Assembly: GCF_000160575.1 (NCBI RefSeq)
Contig: NZ_GG697130.1
Coordinates: forward strand, 1 to 64,000
Source: Weissella paramesenteroides ATCC 33313
GTDB lineage: Bacteria > Bacillota > Bacilli > Lactobacillales > Lactobacillaceae
Length of the DNA stretch: 64,000 nucleotides
Direction: 5' to 3'
This document shows positions 19,042-28,066 of this stretch, piece by piece; positions within the stretch are counted from its first letter, which is position 1; every line of letters starts with the position of its first letter. A program made the translations under genes and the position numbers. The notes under the pieces were generated by a model. That model made no database searches, was not told where the DNA came from, and saw only the letters and a program-made list of their open reading frames with translations.

Positions 19042-21126
19042 TTAATTTGATTTAACATCAAGCGCCATAAAGTTAGCCACTTTTTCTGCTTCATTAGAAA
19101 CAATCTGCAAAGTTGCCAAACGGTTTTGTTTGACAGCTTCATCTTCAACCATGACCATTGTTTGATCAAAGTATGCAGCAATTGCCGGTTGCAAACCTAA
19201 TAATGATGAAACTAAATCATCAGTTGTCAACGACTCATTTACCAATAATGATGTTTCTGAATAGAGTTGTTTCTCAGCATCGTTTTCAAATAATGCTGGA
19301 TTTACAGTAGCCTCTGTTGGGTTTTTAGAAGTTAGACGCATTACTCGAGTTAGTGATTCCACACCCTCACGGAATGTTTGATCATTACTATGAGCTAACA
19401 AAGCATTAGCTGAAGTAAACATTTGTGTGGTATCGGTCAATTTACCAGTTGTCACCGCATTAATGACATCATAACGAATTTTTTCGGTCTGCATCGCTTT
19501 GACAACACGATCTGTTAAGAAAGTAATTACATCATTAATGACTGACTTCAAATTATTAGCAGCTTCTTCAGGCAGTCCAAAATGTCCATCATCAGCCAGT
19601 ACTTCATCAACTAATTCTGAAAGAATGATATCGATTGGCAAATGCCAGTCATTTGCGTGCAAAATATTAACAACGCCAGATGCAGCACGACGTAGTGCAT
19701 ATGGATCATTAGATCCTGATGGCATCATACCACCCGCAAAGAATGACAATAAACTATCTAATTTATCAGCTAATGCTAATACTTTACCAAGCACTGATTC
19801 TGGTAGAGCACCATCCGCAGAAATTGGCATATAGTGTTCACGAATAGCTTGCGCAACAGCTGGATCTTCGCCAAATAGTAACGCATACTTTTCACCCATA
19901 ATTCCCTGCAACTCGTCAAACTCTCCGACCATCCCAGTCATCAAATCAAACTTATATATTTCTGCAGCTCGAGCTAGTTGCATTTGTTGATCTGAAGTTA
20001 GTGAAATTTGTTGACCAATAATAGCTGCTAGTGCTTGCGCACGTTTTGTATGATTGGCAACAGAGCCTAACTTTGCATGGAATGATACCACTTGTAACTT
20101 ATCATTATAGAAATCAATGTCATTCTTTTGGTCTTCATGATAAAAGAATTTTGCATCTTCTAAACGAGCAATTAATACTTTCTCATTTCCAGCAATCACG
20201 TTATCTAAGTGCTCGCTGTTTCCATTACGAACAGAAACGAAATAAGGTAATAATGCACCTGAATCATCAATAACATGGAAGAAACGCTGGTGTTCACGCA
20301 TTGAAGTGATCAAAACCTCTTCCGGAAGATCTAGGTACTCAGAATCAAAACGGCCAACGAAAGCGGTTGGATATTCAACAATGTTATTGACTTCCTCCAA
20401 TAAATCGGCATCCTTTTCAACATGCCAATTATTTTCAGCTGCAAGTTTATCAATTTGAGAAACAATGTTAGCCTTGCGCACACTGGCATCCGCTTGAACA
20501 TATACTTTTTCTAGATCATTAACATAATCACTAGCCTGAGCAATATTGATTGATTGACCTAAGAAGCGATGTCCACGTGTTTCACGTCCTGAATCTACGT
20601 CGACTACGTTAAATGGCACAACCATATCATCTAATAAGGCAACAATCCAACGAATAGGTCGTACATATTCAAACGTATGGCGCGCCCACTTCATTGTCGT
20701 TGTAAAGGTCATACTCATAATAACCTCTTTAAAGCCACTTAACACTTCTATGGCTGGCTTTCCAGCTTCAAATTTTGTGACATAAATATACTCATTGCCT
20801 TTGAACTCTTTAAAAGTAATATCATCGGTCGTTACTCCTTGACCACGAGCAAATCCCTGTGCAGCTTTTGAATAATTTCCTTCTTTGTCAAAGGCGGCCT
20901 TTTTTGCGGGTCCTTTAACTTCTTGTGTTAAATCATCGGCCTTATCTGCAACCTCTGAAATCAAGATAGCTAAACGACGAGGAGTTGAAAATGGCTTGAT
21001 ATCACCATATTGTAATCGATTCTCCTTCATGAAAGTTGCTGCACGTTCAACCAGTTGGTTAATCGCTGGTGTAACCAAATGTGCTGGCATTTCTTCCAAA
21101 CCAATTTCTAGTAAAAAGTTTGCCAT
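19042..21126 (-). CDS. glyS: Glycyl-tRNA synthetase beta subunit
   Basis: The beta subunit of the alpha2beta2 glycyl-tRNA synthetase binds tRNA-Gly through HD-like, B3/B4-like and anticodon-binding domains. At 694 residues it has normal length. The start segment MANFLLEIGLEEMPA is typical. The frame opens 7 codons earlier, but GAGGAGG sits 9 bases before the ATG at 21126. That ATG lies one base after the glyQ stop codon, giving tight translational coupling. The pair is under the upstream glycine T-box. Confidence 0.97.
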   Translation of the reverse strand: MANFLLEIGLEEMPAHLVTPAINQLVERAATFMKENRLQYGDIKPFSTPRRLAILISEVADKADDLTQEVKGPAKKAAFDKEGNYSKAAQGFARGQGVTTDDITFKEFKGNEYIYVTKFEAGKPAIEVLSGFKEVIMSMTFTTTMKWARHTFEYVRPIRWIVALLDDMVVPFNVVDVDSGRETRGHRFLGQSINIAQASDYVNDLEKVYVQADASVRKANIVSQIDKLAAENNWHVEKDADLLEEVNNIVEYPTAFVGRFDSEYLDLPEEVLITSMREHQRFFHVIDDSGALLPYFVSVRNGNSEHLDNVIAGNEKVLIARLEDAKFFYHEDQKNDIDFYNDKLQVVSFHAKLGSVANHTKRAQALAAIIGQQISLTSDQQMQLARAAEIYKFDLMTGMVGEFDELQGIMGEKYALLFGEDPAVAQAIREHYMPISADGALPESVLGKVLALADKLDSLLSFFAGGMMPSGSNDPYALRRAASGVVNILHANDWHLPIDIILSELVDEVLADDGHFGLPEEAANNLKSVINDVITFLTDRVVKAMQTEKIRYDVINAVTTGKLTDTTQMFTSANALLAHSNDQTFREGVESLTRVMRLTSKNPTEATVNPALFENDAEKQLYSETSLLVNESLTTDDLVSSLLGLQPAIAAYFDQTMVMVEDEAVKQNRLATLQIVSNEAEKVANFMALDVKSN

Positions 21127-21127
21127 A

Positions 21128-22054
21128 TTAGTTTTCCTCCTCATCAACTGGTAGATACTTTGTACGCAATGCCTCGTCCTTCAATAGCGGGAATCCAAGC
21201 TTTTTGCGCTCATCAATAAATGCACGAGCAACTGAACGAGCCATGTTTCGGATACGTGACAGATACTTTGCACGCTCCGTAACAGAAACCGTTCCCCGAG
21301 CATCTAGCAAATTAAATGTATGTGATGATTTCAAAATATAATCATATGCTGGATGAACAAGTCCTTCAGCCAACAATTTCTTAGCTTCTGCTTCGTATTC
21401 ATTAAAATGACGTAATAACATCTCTGAATCTGACTTTTCAAATGAGTAAACTGAATGCTCGTACTCTGGCTCCTTAAAAATATCACCGTATAATACGCCA
21501 TTTCCCCATTCCAAATCGTAAACTGTTGGGACATCTTGAATATATGATGCAAGACGCTCCAAACCGTAGGTAATTTCAGATGTCACTGCATCAACTTGAA
21601 TACCACCTACTTGTTGGAAATATGTAAATTGGGTAACTTCCATACCATCAAGCCATATTTCCCAACCAATACCGGCAGCACCCATTGATGGGTTCTCCCA
21701 ATTATCTTCAACAAAACGAATATCATGTGCTAAGGGGTCAATACCTAGTGCCTTTAATGAATCCAAATATAACTCTTGGATGTTATCAGGTGATGGCTTC
21801 ATAACCACTTGGAATTGGTGATGCTGATAAAGACGATTTGGATTATCACCATATCGACCATCGGCAGGTCGACGTGAAGGCTCAACATATGCTGCATGCC
21901 ATGGCTCCGGACCATTTGCACGTAAAAAGGTATATGGGCTCATGGTACCCGCACCCTTTTCAGTATCATAAGCCTCCATCAACATGGCTCCTTGATCAGC
22001 CCAAAACTTTTGTAACGTCAAAATAATATCTTGCACACTCATTTTTGCGCTCAT
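21128..22054 (-). CDS. glyQ: Glycyl-tRNA synthetase alpha subunit
   Basis: The alpha subunit carries the class II aminoacylation site that makes glycyl-AMP. The 308-residue sequence shows the family start with [12 protein letters not shown], the [13 protein letters not shown] segment, motif 2 [12 protein letters not shown], and the tail [15 protein letters not shown]-like region (here [15 protein letters not shown]). It is the first gene of glyQS, preceded by a complete T-box leader. Two ATGs lie close together; the first (22054) has the AAAGGA site. Confidence 0.97.
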   Translation of the reverse strand: MSAKMSVQDIILTLQKFWADQGAMLMEAYDTEKGAGTMSPYTFLRANGPEPWHAAYVEPSRRPADGRYGDNPNRLYQHHQFQVVMKPSPDNIQELYLDSLKALGIDPLAHDIRFVEDNWENPSMGAAGIGWEIWLDGMEVTQFTYFQQVGGIQVDAVTSEITYGLERLASYIQDVPTVYDLEWGNGVLYGDIFKEPEYEHSVYSFEKSDSEMLLRHFNEYEAEAKKLLAEGLVHPAYDYILKSSHTFNLLDARGTVSVTERAKYLSRIRNMARSVARAFIDERKKLGFPLLKDEALRTKYLPVDEEEN

Positions 22055-22091
22055 TATGACAAATTCCTTTCTTTTGACTGGATAAAACCAT

Positions 22092-22305
22092 AAAAAAGCC
22101 CCACATCAACCATAAAACAATGGTTAATGTAGGGACGATAGTTTCGCGGTTCCACCCTACTTCTAGCATCGAAACACTAGCAGCTTTTTTAATTGAGTTT
22201 ATTAATTAATAGTGCCCCTTAACCATTGATAGACCACCCTCACATTAACGATGGCTCGCTGAGCTAACAACAAGTTAATTTTTCTATTAATTTCTGTAAT
22301 CATTA
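22092..22305 (-). promoter_or_regulatory. Glycine T-box leader of glyQS (specifier GGC)
   Basis: On the minus strand the leader contains a Stem I whose lower helix AATTAATAG pairs with CTATTAATT and whose upper helix TTAAC pairs with GTTAA. The specifier loop between them reads GG-GGC-A, so the specifier codon is GGC (22214-22216), glycine. The T-box sequence AGGGTGGAACCGCG lies at 22145-22158. A strong terminator with a T6 run ends the element (22092-22134). Uncharged tRNA-Gly should favour the antiterminator and turn on glyQS. Confidence 0.95.
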
Positions 22306-22352
22306 CAACTTATAAGTTTAGCACGCCTTACTTACTTGTCAATAAGGATATT

Positions 22353-23144
22353 TCATGACGTTTGGTCACCATTATGTTTCTCTCGTGGCATCACTCGATT
22401 TTGCCAAGATGATAATTGCTGAATGAATGATTTTGATTTTAAATGAATCCCTACTTGATCATCATACAATTTATCCATAACCCGTGCCATTTCTTGTTTT
22501 GTCTGTGCTTTTAAACTCAAGGTACCAATCATTTTTAAATCAATCTGCGCTAGCTTTGATAGGATACGTACAGCTTTAGTATCTGCATGTAATCGATGTT
22601 CGTCAGCTGACCAATGCTGTTGACACAAAGTACCATTGAACTCTTCGGAAAAATCTAATGGTAAATCACTACGACCACAAATCACACACTTTCCCCAAGT
22701 TGGTTGCATACCAAAAACTGGTAATAATTGTATTTCAAAGTAATTTGCAATACCTTGTGGATCAAGACCACTATTTAATTTATTCAGCGCTTCTATTACC
22801 AAATCATACCATCTCGGAATCGGTTGATTGTCTACAAAAGCTGCGTCAATTAATCCAAGAATATAGGTCATATATGCATTTAAGACAATATCCGTCATTA
22901 AAAAAGATGTATCTTTGGTTGCTTTCACATCGTTGATAAAACTCATTCCCGTTGAATTAATTGTGCCTTCAAATGTTGCTGTACGCAAAGGTTGGATTTC
23001 GGCAGAAAATTGATATCTCTGGCTTTTACCATGACGAATATAGAACATTCGTTTACCAGCTTGACGAGTTAACATTTTGACCATCAAATCTTTTTCTTTA
23101 TGATCACGTTGATACATGACAATTGCATCAAAAACTTCTGTCAT
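22353..23144 (-). CDS. recO: DNA repair protein RecO
   Basis: RecO helps load RecA onto SSB-coated DNA in the RecFOR pathway. The 263-residue protein has an N-terminal OB fold and a helical C-terminal part with the zinc-type cluster KCVICG followed by LCQQHW (around residues 170-195). The longest frame begins with GTG at 23153, but AGGTGA there is the ribosome site for the ATG at 23144. It follows era by about 60 bases in the conserved era-recO-glyQS order. Confidence 0.93.
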   Translation of the reverse strand: MTEVFDAIVMYQRDHKEKDLMVKMLTRQAGKRMFYIRHGKSQRYQFSAEIQPLRTATFEGTINSTGMSFINDVKATKDTSFLMTDIVLNAYMTYILGLIDAAFVDNQPIPRWYDLVIEALNKLNSGLDPQGIANYFEIQLLPVFGMQPTWGKCVICGRSDLPLDFSEEFNGTLCQQHWSADEHRLHADTKAVRILSKLAQIDLKMIGTLSLKAQTKQEMARVMDKLYDDQVGIHLKSKSFIQQLSSWQNRVMPREKHNGDQTS

Positions 23145-23204
23145 TTTATTCACCTACTAAAAAAGAGTGAGACAAACATGTAAGATGTCAAACTCTAATT
23201 TTTA

Positions 23205-24113
23205 CTATATATCTGAATCTTCCTTATAACCATATGATTGTAGGGCTTGTGGCTTATCACGCCAACGATCTTCTACCTTTACCCAGGTCTCAAGAAAAAT
23301 TTTATCTCCAAGTAAACGTTCAATATCCTTACGAGCACGTGTACCAATTTCTTTAATCATTGCGCCACGTTTACCAATAATAATATTCTTTTGACTTGGT
23401 CGTTCAACAACAATTGTCGCTTGAACATGCAATCGTTGTTCATCTTCCCGTTCAATCTTATCAATGACTACTGCAACAGAGTGTGGTACCTCTTGACGAG
23501 TTAATTCTAAAACTTTTTCACGAATCAATTCACTCATAATAAAGCGTTCTGGATGATCAGTTAATTGATCTGCCGGGTAATACTGTGGTCCAGCCGCCAT
23601 ATGATCCATCGTAAACGCTAATAATTCTGGCACACCCTCACCCGTTAGCGCAGAAATTGGGAAAATTTCTGCAAAGTCCATTTGTGCACTGTAATCAGCA
23701 ATTTGGTTTAGAACCTCTGCACGATTGATTAGATCAACTTTATTGATAATTAAATAAACAGGCGTATTTGATTCCTTTAAGCGTTTAATAATGAAATCAT
23801 CACCGACTCCACGCTCTTGATCCGCATTCACCAATAACCAAACCATATCAGACTCACGTAAAGCTGACATAGCTGTTTTCACCATGAAATCTCCAAGTGA
23901 GTTGTGAGGCTTATGAATACCTGGCGTGTCCATGAAAATCATTTGACCTTCGTTTGTCGTATAAATCCCCTGAATTTTATTTCGAGTAGTTTGTGCTTTA
24001 GGTGACATGATGGCAATTTTTTCACCAATCATTTTATTTAAAAGTGTAGATTTTCCAACATTTGGTCGACCAACCAAGGCAATAAACCCCGATTTAAATT
24101 CTTGTTCGCTCAT
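23205..24113 (-). CDS. era: GTPase Era
   Basis: Era binds 16S rRNA near its 3' end and is needed for 30S maturation. The 302-residue sequence shows G1 GRPNVGKS near residue 16, G3 [10 protein letters not shown] near 63, G4 NKVD near 125, and a C-terminal KH domain with [14 protein letters not shown] near 245. Length and order are standard. The ribosome site is modest (AGAGAGA). It sits in the conserved phoH-ybeY-dgkA-era-recO cluster. Confidence 0.98.
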   Translation of the reverse strand: MSEQEFKSGFIALVGRPNVGKSTLLNKMIGEKIAIMSPKAQTTRNKIQGIYTTNEGQMIFMDTPGIHKPHNSLGDFMVKTAMSALRESDMVWLLVNADQERGVGDDFIIKRLKESNTPVYLIINKVDLINRAEVLNQIADYSAQMDFAEIFPISALTGEGVPELLAFTMDHMAAGPQYYPADQLTDHPERFIMSELIREKVLELTRQEVPHSVAVVIDKIEREDEQRLHVQATIVVERPSQKNIIIGKRGAMIKEIGTRARKDIERLLGDKIFLETWVKVEDRWRDKPQALQSYGYKEDSDI

Positions 24114-24140
24114 TAAAATTCTCTCTATTTTCTTTGTTTA

Positions 24141-24566
24141 TTATCTAAAAATCATTTGTAGGTTAGGTAGTAAATAAGGTTGAAATATCAATATACCAAC
24201 GATAATCGCAAAAGCAACTGCCGCTAATACACCACCTGATGCAACATCCTTGGCCACCTTAGCTAGTGGATGATACTTCTCACCAACTATCAAATCAACA
24301 ATTGCTTCCACAACTGTATTCAAAAATTCAGCACTTATCACCGTAAAGACTGCCACCGATATCCACAACCAATCTGAGCGCCCTAAATCTACATAAATAC
24401 CAACTATCAGAACAACACAGGCAGCAAATATGTGAAAGCGCATGTTACGTTCACGTACCAACAATTCACCAATTCCAGCAATGGCATGCCCAAAGGCTTG
24501 GACAAAATGGGAATTTTTGTGAACTTGGTGAGTCTCTTCAGTTTTTTTATTATCTTTTGAGTCCAT
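24141..24566 (-). CDS. dgkA: Diacylglycerol/undecaprenol kinase (DgkA family)
   Basis: This 141-residue protein has a soluble charged N-terminus and three membrane helices, as in DgkA/UdpK. Motifs are ERNMRFHIFAA near residue 40, SAEFLNTVVEAIVDL near 80, and LAKVAKDVASGGVL near 105. In Gram-positives the enzyme mainly phosphorylates undecaprenol for cell-wall carrier recycling. Its start overlaps the end of ybeY by 17 bases, so translation is probably coupled. The yitT-to-era neighbourhood is typical of Firmicutes. Confidence 0.92.
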   Translation of the reverse strand: MDSKDNKKTEETHQVHKNSHFVQAFGHAIAGIGELLVRERNMRFHIFAACVVLIVGIYVDLGRSDWLWISVAVFTVISAEFLNTVVEAIVDLIVGEKYHPLAKVAKDVASGGVLAAVAFAIIVGILIFQPYLLPNLQMIFR

Positions 24567-25032
24567 AACTATCTAATATTTCACGCTGCAAGTCAAACAT
24601 GATCTTTTCATCTGCTTCACTTCGCATGTGGTCGTATCCGTTTAAGTGTAAGAATCCATGTACAACCAGAAAACCTAATTCTCGTTCATAAGAGTGTTCG
24701 AGATATTCAGCTTGCTCACCAATTTTATCAACCGAAACAATGATATCACCAATATTCTTCGCAATATCATCTGCCATCTCGTCATCTATCAACAATGGTA
24801 AGTCATCACCATCATCTTCAATAGCAAAAGAAATCACATCAGTTGCTTTATCTAAGCCCCGATACTCACGATTATATCTCTGAATTTCATCATTATTAAC
24901 AAAAGTTACCGACATTTCGGTATTTTCAGGCAATGACAAATATTTACCAGCATAATTTAAAACATCATTAACTAATTTTACTTGTTCCTCTGGCACGCCT
25001 GGTTTTGATTGATCAATTATTGCTAAATCCAT
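24550..25032 (-). CDS. ybeY: Endoribonuclease YbeY (16S rRNA maturation)
   Basis: YbeY is a zinc-dependent single-strand endoribonuclease involved in 16S rRNA 3'-end processing and ribosome quality control. The 160-residue sequence contains the signature HGFLHLNGYDH (three metal-binding histidines) near residue 128 and the conserved YRGLDKATDVISFA near 57. It starts 2 bases after the phoH stop, with AAAGGA upstream. Confidence 0.96.
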   Translation of the reverse strand: MDLAIIDQSKPGVPEEQVKLVNDVLNYAGKYLSLPENTEMSVTFVNNDEIQRYNREYRGLDKATDVISFAIEDDGDDLPLLIDDEMADDIAKNIGDIIVSVDKIGEQAEYLEHSYERELGFLVVHGFLHLNGYDHMRSEADEKIMFDLQREILDSYGLKR

Positions 25033-25034
25033 TT

Positions 25035-26018
25035 TTAATCCTTTTCAACTGTTTGTTTTTTTACATCATATGCTTCATAAGCATTAATAATTGCGCCAAC
25101 AACTGGATGACGAACAACATCATCAGCATTAAATGTTACAAAAGCGATATGATTGACTTCCGCAAGAACTCTTTGCGCCTGAATTAACCCAGACCGTGTC
25201 TTAGTTGGTAAATCTATTTGTGAAATATCACCATTAACTAACATTGTTGACCCAAATCCCAGACGTGTTAAAAACATCTTCATTTGTTGCGGCGTTGTGT
25301 TTTGTGCCTCATCTAAAATAATAAAAGCATTGTCCAATGTTCGACCACGCATATAGGCCAATGGCGCAATTTCAATCGTTTCACGTTCCATTAGACGTTC
25401 AGTATGTTCTTTACCTAAAATAGCATACAAAGCATCATAGATAGGTCTTAGATAGGGGTCAACTTTTTCTTTCAGATCACCAGGTAGAAATCCAAGACTT
25501 TCTCCCGCTTCAACTGCTGGACGTGTGATGATGATGCGTTCAACATCCCCTCGTTTTAATGCCGCAACAGCCATAACAACAGCTAGATATGTTTTACCTG
25601 TTCCTGCCGGTCCAATTCCGAAAGTAATATCATTCTGACGAATAGCATGAATATAACGTCGTTGACCATAATTTTTAACTCTTACTGGGCGACCTTTAAC
25701 ATCACGCAAAAGTGTCTCAGTATACATATCTTCAAAATACTCGATTGTACCACGTTCAGCCATATTTATAGCGGATACAATATCAGCAGGACTCACCTTA
25801 ATACCACGTTTTATCAGCGAAGTTAATGCTGTTACAACTGAATGCGTCGCCTCAACTTTGTCTTCATCACCCTTTATCGTTAATTGATCACCAAAAACCG
25901 ATAAATTAACTGCTAACCCCTCTTCAATCAATTTTAGCTGACTATCTTGCGGCCCAACTAAACCAATTTCTTGTTCTGCATTTTCAAAATGATAAATTTT
26001 TTCAACTTGAGTTGCCAA
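25035..26018 (-). CDS. phoH: PhoH family ATPase (PhoH-like, YqfO/PhoL type)
   Basis: The 327-residue protein has an N-terminal KH-like region and the P-loop PhoH domain, with Walker A GPAGTGKT near residue 138 and Walker B FIILDEAQN near 235. It is probably an RNA-associated ATPase acting with YbeY; the role is known mainly from gene linkage. The frame opens with TTG at 26018, nine bases after GAGGG, and no better ATG precedes the conserved N-terminus. This looks like a genuine TTG start. Confidence 0.93.
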   Translation of the reverse strand: MATQVEKIYHFENAEQEIGLVGPQDSQLKLIEEGLAVNLSVFGDQLTIKGDEDKVEATHSVVTALTSLIKRGIKVSPADIVSAINMAERGTIEYFEDMYTETLLRDVKGRPVRVKNYGQRRYIHAIRQNDITFGIGPAGTGKTYLAVVMAVAALKRGDVERIIITRPAVEAGESLGFLPGDLKEKVDPYLRPIYDALYAILGKEHTERLMERETIEIAPLAYMRGRTLDNAFIILDEAQNTTPQQMKMFLTRLGFGSTMLVNGDISQIDLPTKTRSGLIQAQRVLAEVNHIAFVTFNADDVVRHPVVGAIINAYEAYDVKKQTVEKD

Positions 26019-26083
26019 CCGTTAAATCCCTCGCATTTCAAAGTTTTTTGCTTAAGTATAGTATACCGCAATTATCTATGTAT

Positions 26084-26102
26084 CGGGGAGAACCCCGTTT
26101 TT
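26084..26102 (+). terminator. Small GC hairpin with T-run on the plus strand
   Basis: CGGGG (26084-26088) pairs with CCCCG (26093-26097) and is followed by TTTTT on the plus strand. Both flanking genes, yqeY and phoH, are on the minus strand, so the T-run faces the wrong way for them. It may simply be a hairpin at the end of the yqeY message. Confidence 0.5.
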
Positions 26103-26106
26103 GAAT

Positions 26107-26547
26107 TTATAACAATGATTGCACTTTTTGGCTAACTAGCTTACCATCAGCTTTTCCTTTAACTTTTGGCATCAATGCTCCCATTACTTTTCCCATATCA
26201 GCTTTGCTAGTTGCACCGACTTCACTAATTGTCGCCTTAACAATCTCTTCAACCTCTGATTCAGATAGCTGCTTAGGCATATATTTGTTTAGAACAGCAA
26301 TTTGTTGTTGAATACCCTCTGCCAAATCTTCACGGTTAGCTTCTTGATAAGAAGTTAATTCTTCAACACGCTGCTTCATTTCACGTGACAATACTGTCAT
26401 TTCATCATCAGCCGTTAAATCGTGTCCCAACTTAATTTGCTCATTCGATAATGCTGATTTGACCATACGGATAACACTAAGCGTTTCTTTATCCTTTGCC
26501 TTCATTGCTGTTTTCATATCTTCTGTTAATTGTGCTAATAGTCCCAT
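26107..26547 (-). CDS. yqeY: GatB/YqeY domain-containing protein
   Basis: The 146-residue all-helical protein is the stand-alone YqeY domain that resembles the tail of GatB in the Asp/Glu-tRNA amidotransferase. Recognisable segments are MKAKDKETLSVIRMVKSAL and MGKVMGALMPKVKGKADG. Its precise function is unsettled. It follows rpsU by 73 bases, the same rpsU-yqeY-phoH order as in Bacillus and lactobacilli. GGAG precedes the ATG. Confidence 0.93.
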   Translation of the reverse strand: MGLLAQLTEDMKTAMKAKDKETLSVIRMVKSALSNEQIKLGHDLTADDEMTVLSREMKQRVEELTSYQEANREDLAEGIQQQIAVLNKYMPKQLSESEVEEIVKATISEVGATSKADMGKVMGALMPKVKGKADGKLVSQKVQSLL

Positions 26548-26582
26548 GTCTAACTCCCGTTTTTTCTACATTATACAACAAA

Positions 26583-26610
26583 ACCGGACTATCAACGAGG
26601 ATAGCCCGGT
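26583..26610 (-). terminator. Terminator between rpsU and yqeY
   Basis: ACCGG-CTATC arms pair with GATAG-CCGGT around a 6-base loop, followed on the minus strand by TTTTGTTG. A TATAAT close after it may restart transcription for yqeY. Confidence 0.65.
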
Positions 26611-26620
26611 ACGAACCGTT

Positions 26621-26806
26621 TTACCGGCCCTTCTTGTTCTTACGCTTACGTGCAGCCTCAGCCTTCAACTTACGTTGTACTGATGGCTTGATGTAAAATT
26701 CACGCTTACGGTATTCTTGTAGAGTACCGTCCTTTGATACACCACGCTTAAAGCGACGGAGAGCATCATCAAGAGACTCATTCTTACGAACAACAGTCTT
26801 TGCCAT
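26621..26806 (-). CDS. rpsU: 30S ribosomal protein bS21
   Basis: The 61-residue, highly basic protein matches bS21. It has an N-terminal [19 protein letters not shown] and a lysine/arginine-rich tail ending RKRKNKKGR. bS21 sits near the anti-Shine-Dalgarno region of the 30S platform and aids initiation. A very strong GGAGGG lies before the ATG. It is followed by its own terminator. Confidence 0.98.
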   Translation of the reverse strand: MAKTVVRKNESLDDALRRFKRGVSKDGTLQEYRKREFYIKPSVQRKLKAEAARKRKNKKGR

Positions 26807-26931
26807 AATGTTTACCCTCCCTTCACGTGTGAAGATTTCAACTTATATGTATGTAATATATGTCGCACACTTTGTTCTTTACTATTCTACCAAAACAGGC
26901 TTTTTTGTCAATGTTTACTTTTAAACATTAT

Positions 26932-27813
26932 TTATAATTTTGGCTCATAGAAACCGCCAAAAATACGATCAATACGCCATAATGAAGCCCATGCCGTTGG
27001 ATCTACACGATATATCGCCTCGTGGAGTTCAAATTGTTCATACATTGAAATAACTGTAAACAGAATTTCTTTTTTATGATGGTTATAACCACCTTCAGCA
27101 TGGTGAACGATGGTAATACCACGACGTAATCCCTCTTGAATCTCAGCAATCACTTTTTCTGGTTCCTCTGTGACAATCATCACTTGCATTTTTTGCTGTC
27201 TAGTATAGACTAAATCAATCACGCGGGCGTTAACCACTAGTCCAATTGCGGTAAATAAAGCATATTGGATACCAAACATAATGCCAGATGCAACTAAAAT
27301 AAAGAAATTAAAGGTTAGATTAACTGCCCCCATTTTGGCACCAGTCTTACGTCGAATAAGAATTCCAATAATATCTAATCCACCCGTAGATAAACCATTA
27401 CGTAAGGCAAATCCAGTTCCAAATCCATTGACTGCCCCACCAAAAATAGCCATTGCTAGTGGATCATCTGTCCACAAATGCGTCGGCTGTTTTATCCAAT
27501 TCATCGCCATGGCTGCTAATAAGATAGCCACGCCAGTAAAGAATGCAAATCGCTTACCAATTTTACGATAGGCTAAAATGAATAACGGTAAATTAAGCAA
27601 TATCAGCCAAATACCAACTGGTACTTGGACACCAATCAGTCTAAGTATAAGTGTATTCAATAATTGCGCTAACCCAGTAAATCCTGATGAATAAATGTGC
27701 CCGGGTGTCCAAAAGAAGTTCAACGCAACTGCTGATGCCAGGGCATAAACCATGGCACTACCAAAACGACTTGAATATTGATGATGATTAAAATACTGTT
27801 CTAACTGCTCCAT
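26932..27813 (-). CDS. YitT family membrane protein (DUF161 + DUF2179)
   Basis: The 293-residue protein has five to six membrane helices from two DUF161 repeats. Typical motifs are SSGFTGLAQLL near residue 33 and LRNGLSTGGLDIIGILI near 140. A cytoplasmic DUF2179 domain follows (about residues 205-290). The family has no settled function. The frame is open 41 codons further up to 27936, but the ATG at 27813 gives the usual family length and follows AGGA closely. The start is moderately sure. Confidence 0.85.
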   Translation of the reverse strand: MEQLEQYFNHHQYSSRFGSAMVYALASAVALNFFWTPGHIYSSGFTGLAQLLNTLILRLIGVQVPVGIWLILLNLPLFILAYRKIGKRFAFFTGVAILLAAMAMNWIKQPTHLWTDDPLAMAIFGGAVNGFGTGFALRNGLSTGGLDIIGILIRRKTGAKMGAVNLTFNFFILVASGIMFGIQYALFTAIGLVVNARVIDLVYTRQQKMQVMIVTEEPEKVIAEIQEGLRRGITIVHHAEGGYNHHKKEILFTVISMYEQFELHEAIYRVDPTAWASLWRIDRIFGGFYEPKL

Positions 27814-27970
27814 TTTTCCTGTTCTTTCATAATACGGTGCGATAAGTCTGTTTATGATTTTATCATGTGCTGTGAATTTATCCAAATAATTAAAAATGTT
27901 TGTCAAAATAGTTTGAACTTTTAAACAACCTATCAAGAAACTGATAAGTCACCAATCATTATAAATTGGA

Positions 27971-28011
27971 ACAGGGCGTCAATCTACCCATCCGGTAGAT
28001 TGACGCCCTGT
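27971..28011 (-). terminator. Strong hairpin between aspS and yitT
   Basis: An 18-bp perfect stem (27971-27988 with 27994-28011) with a 5-base loop lies about 55 bases past the aspS stop. There is no clear T-run on the minus strand, so termination efficiency is uncertain. Confidence 0.55.
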
Positions 28012-28066
28012 AAATGTGTTCAAAAAACTGAATCCTCACTATAATAACTATTTTATAATCGGACTT

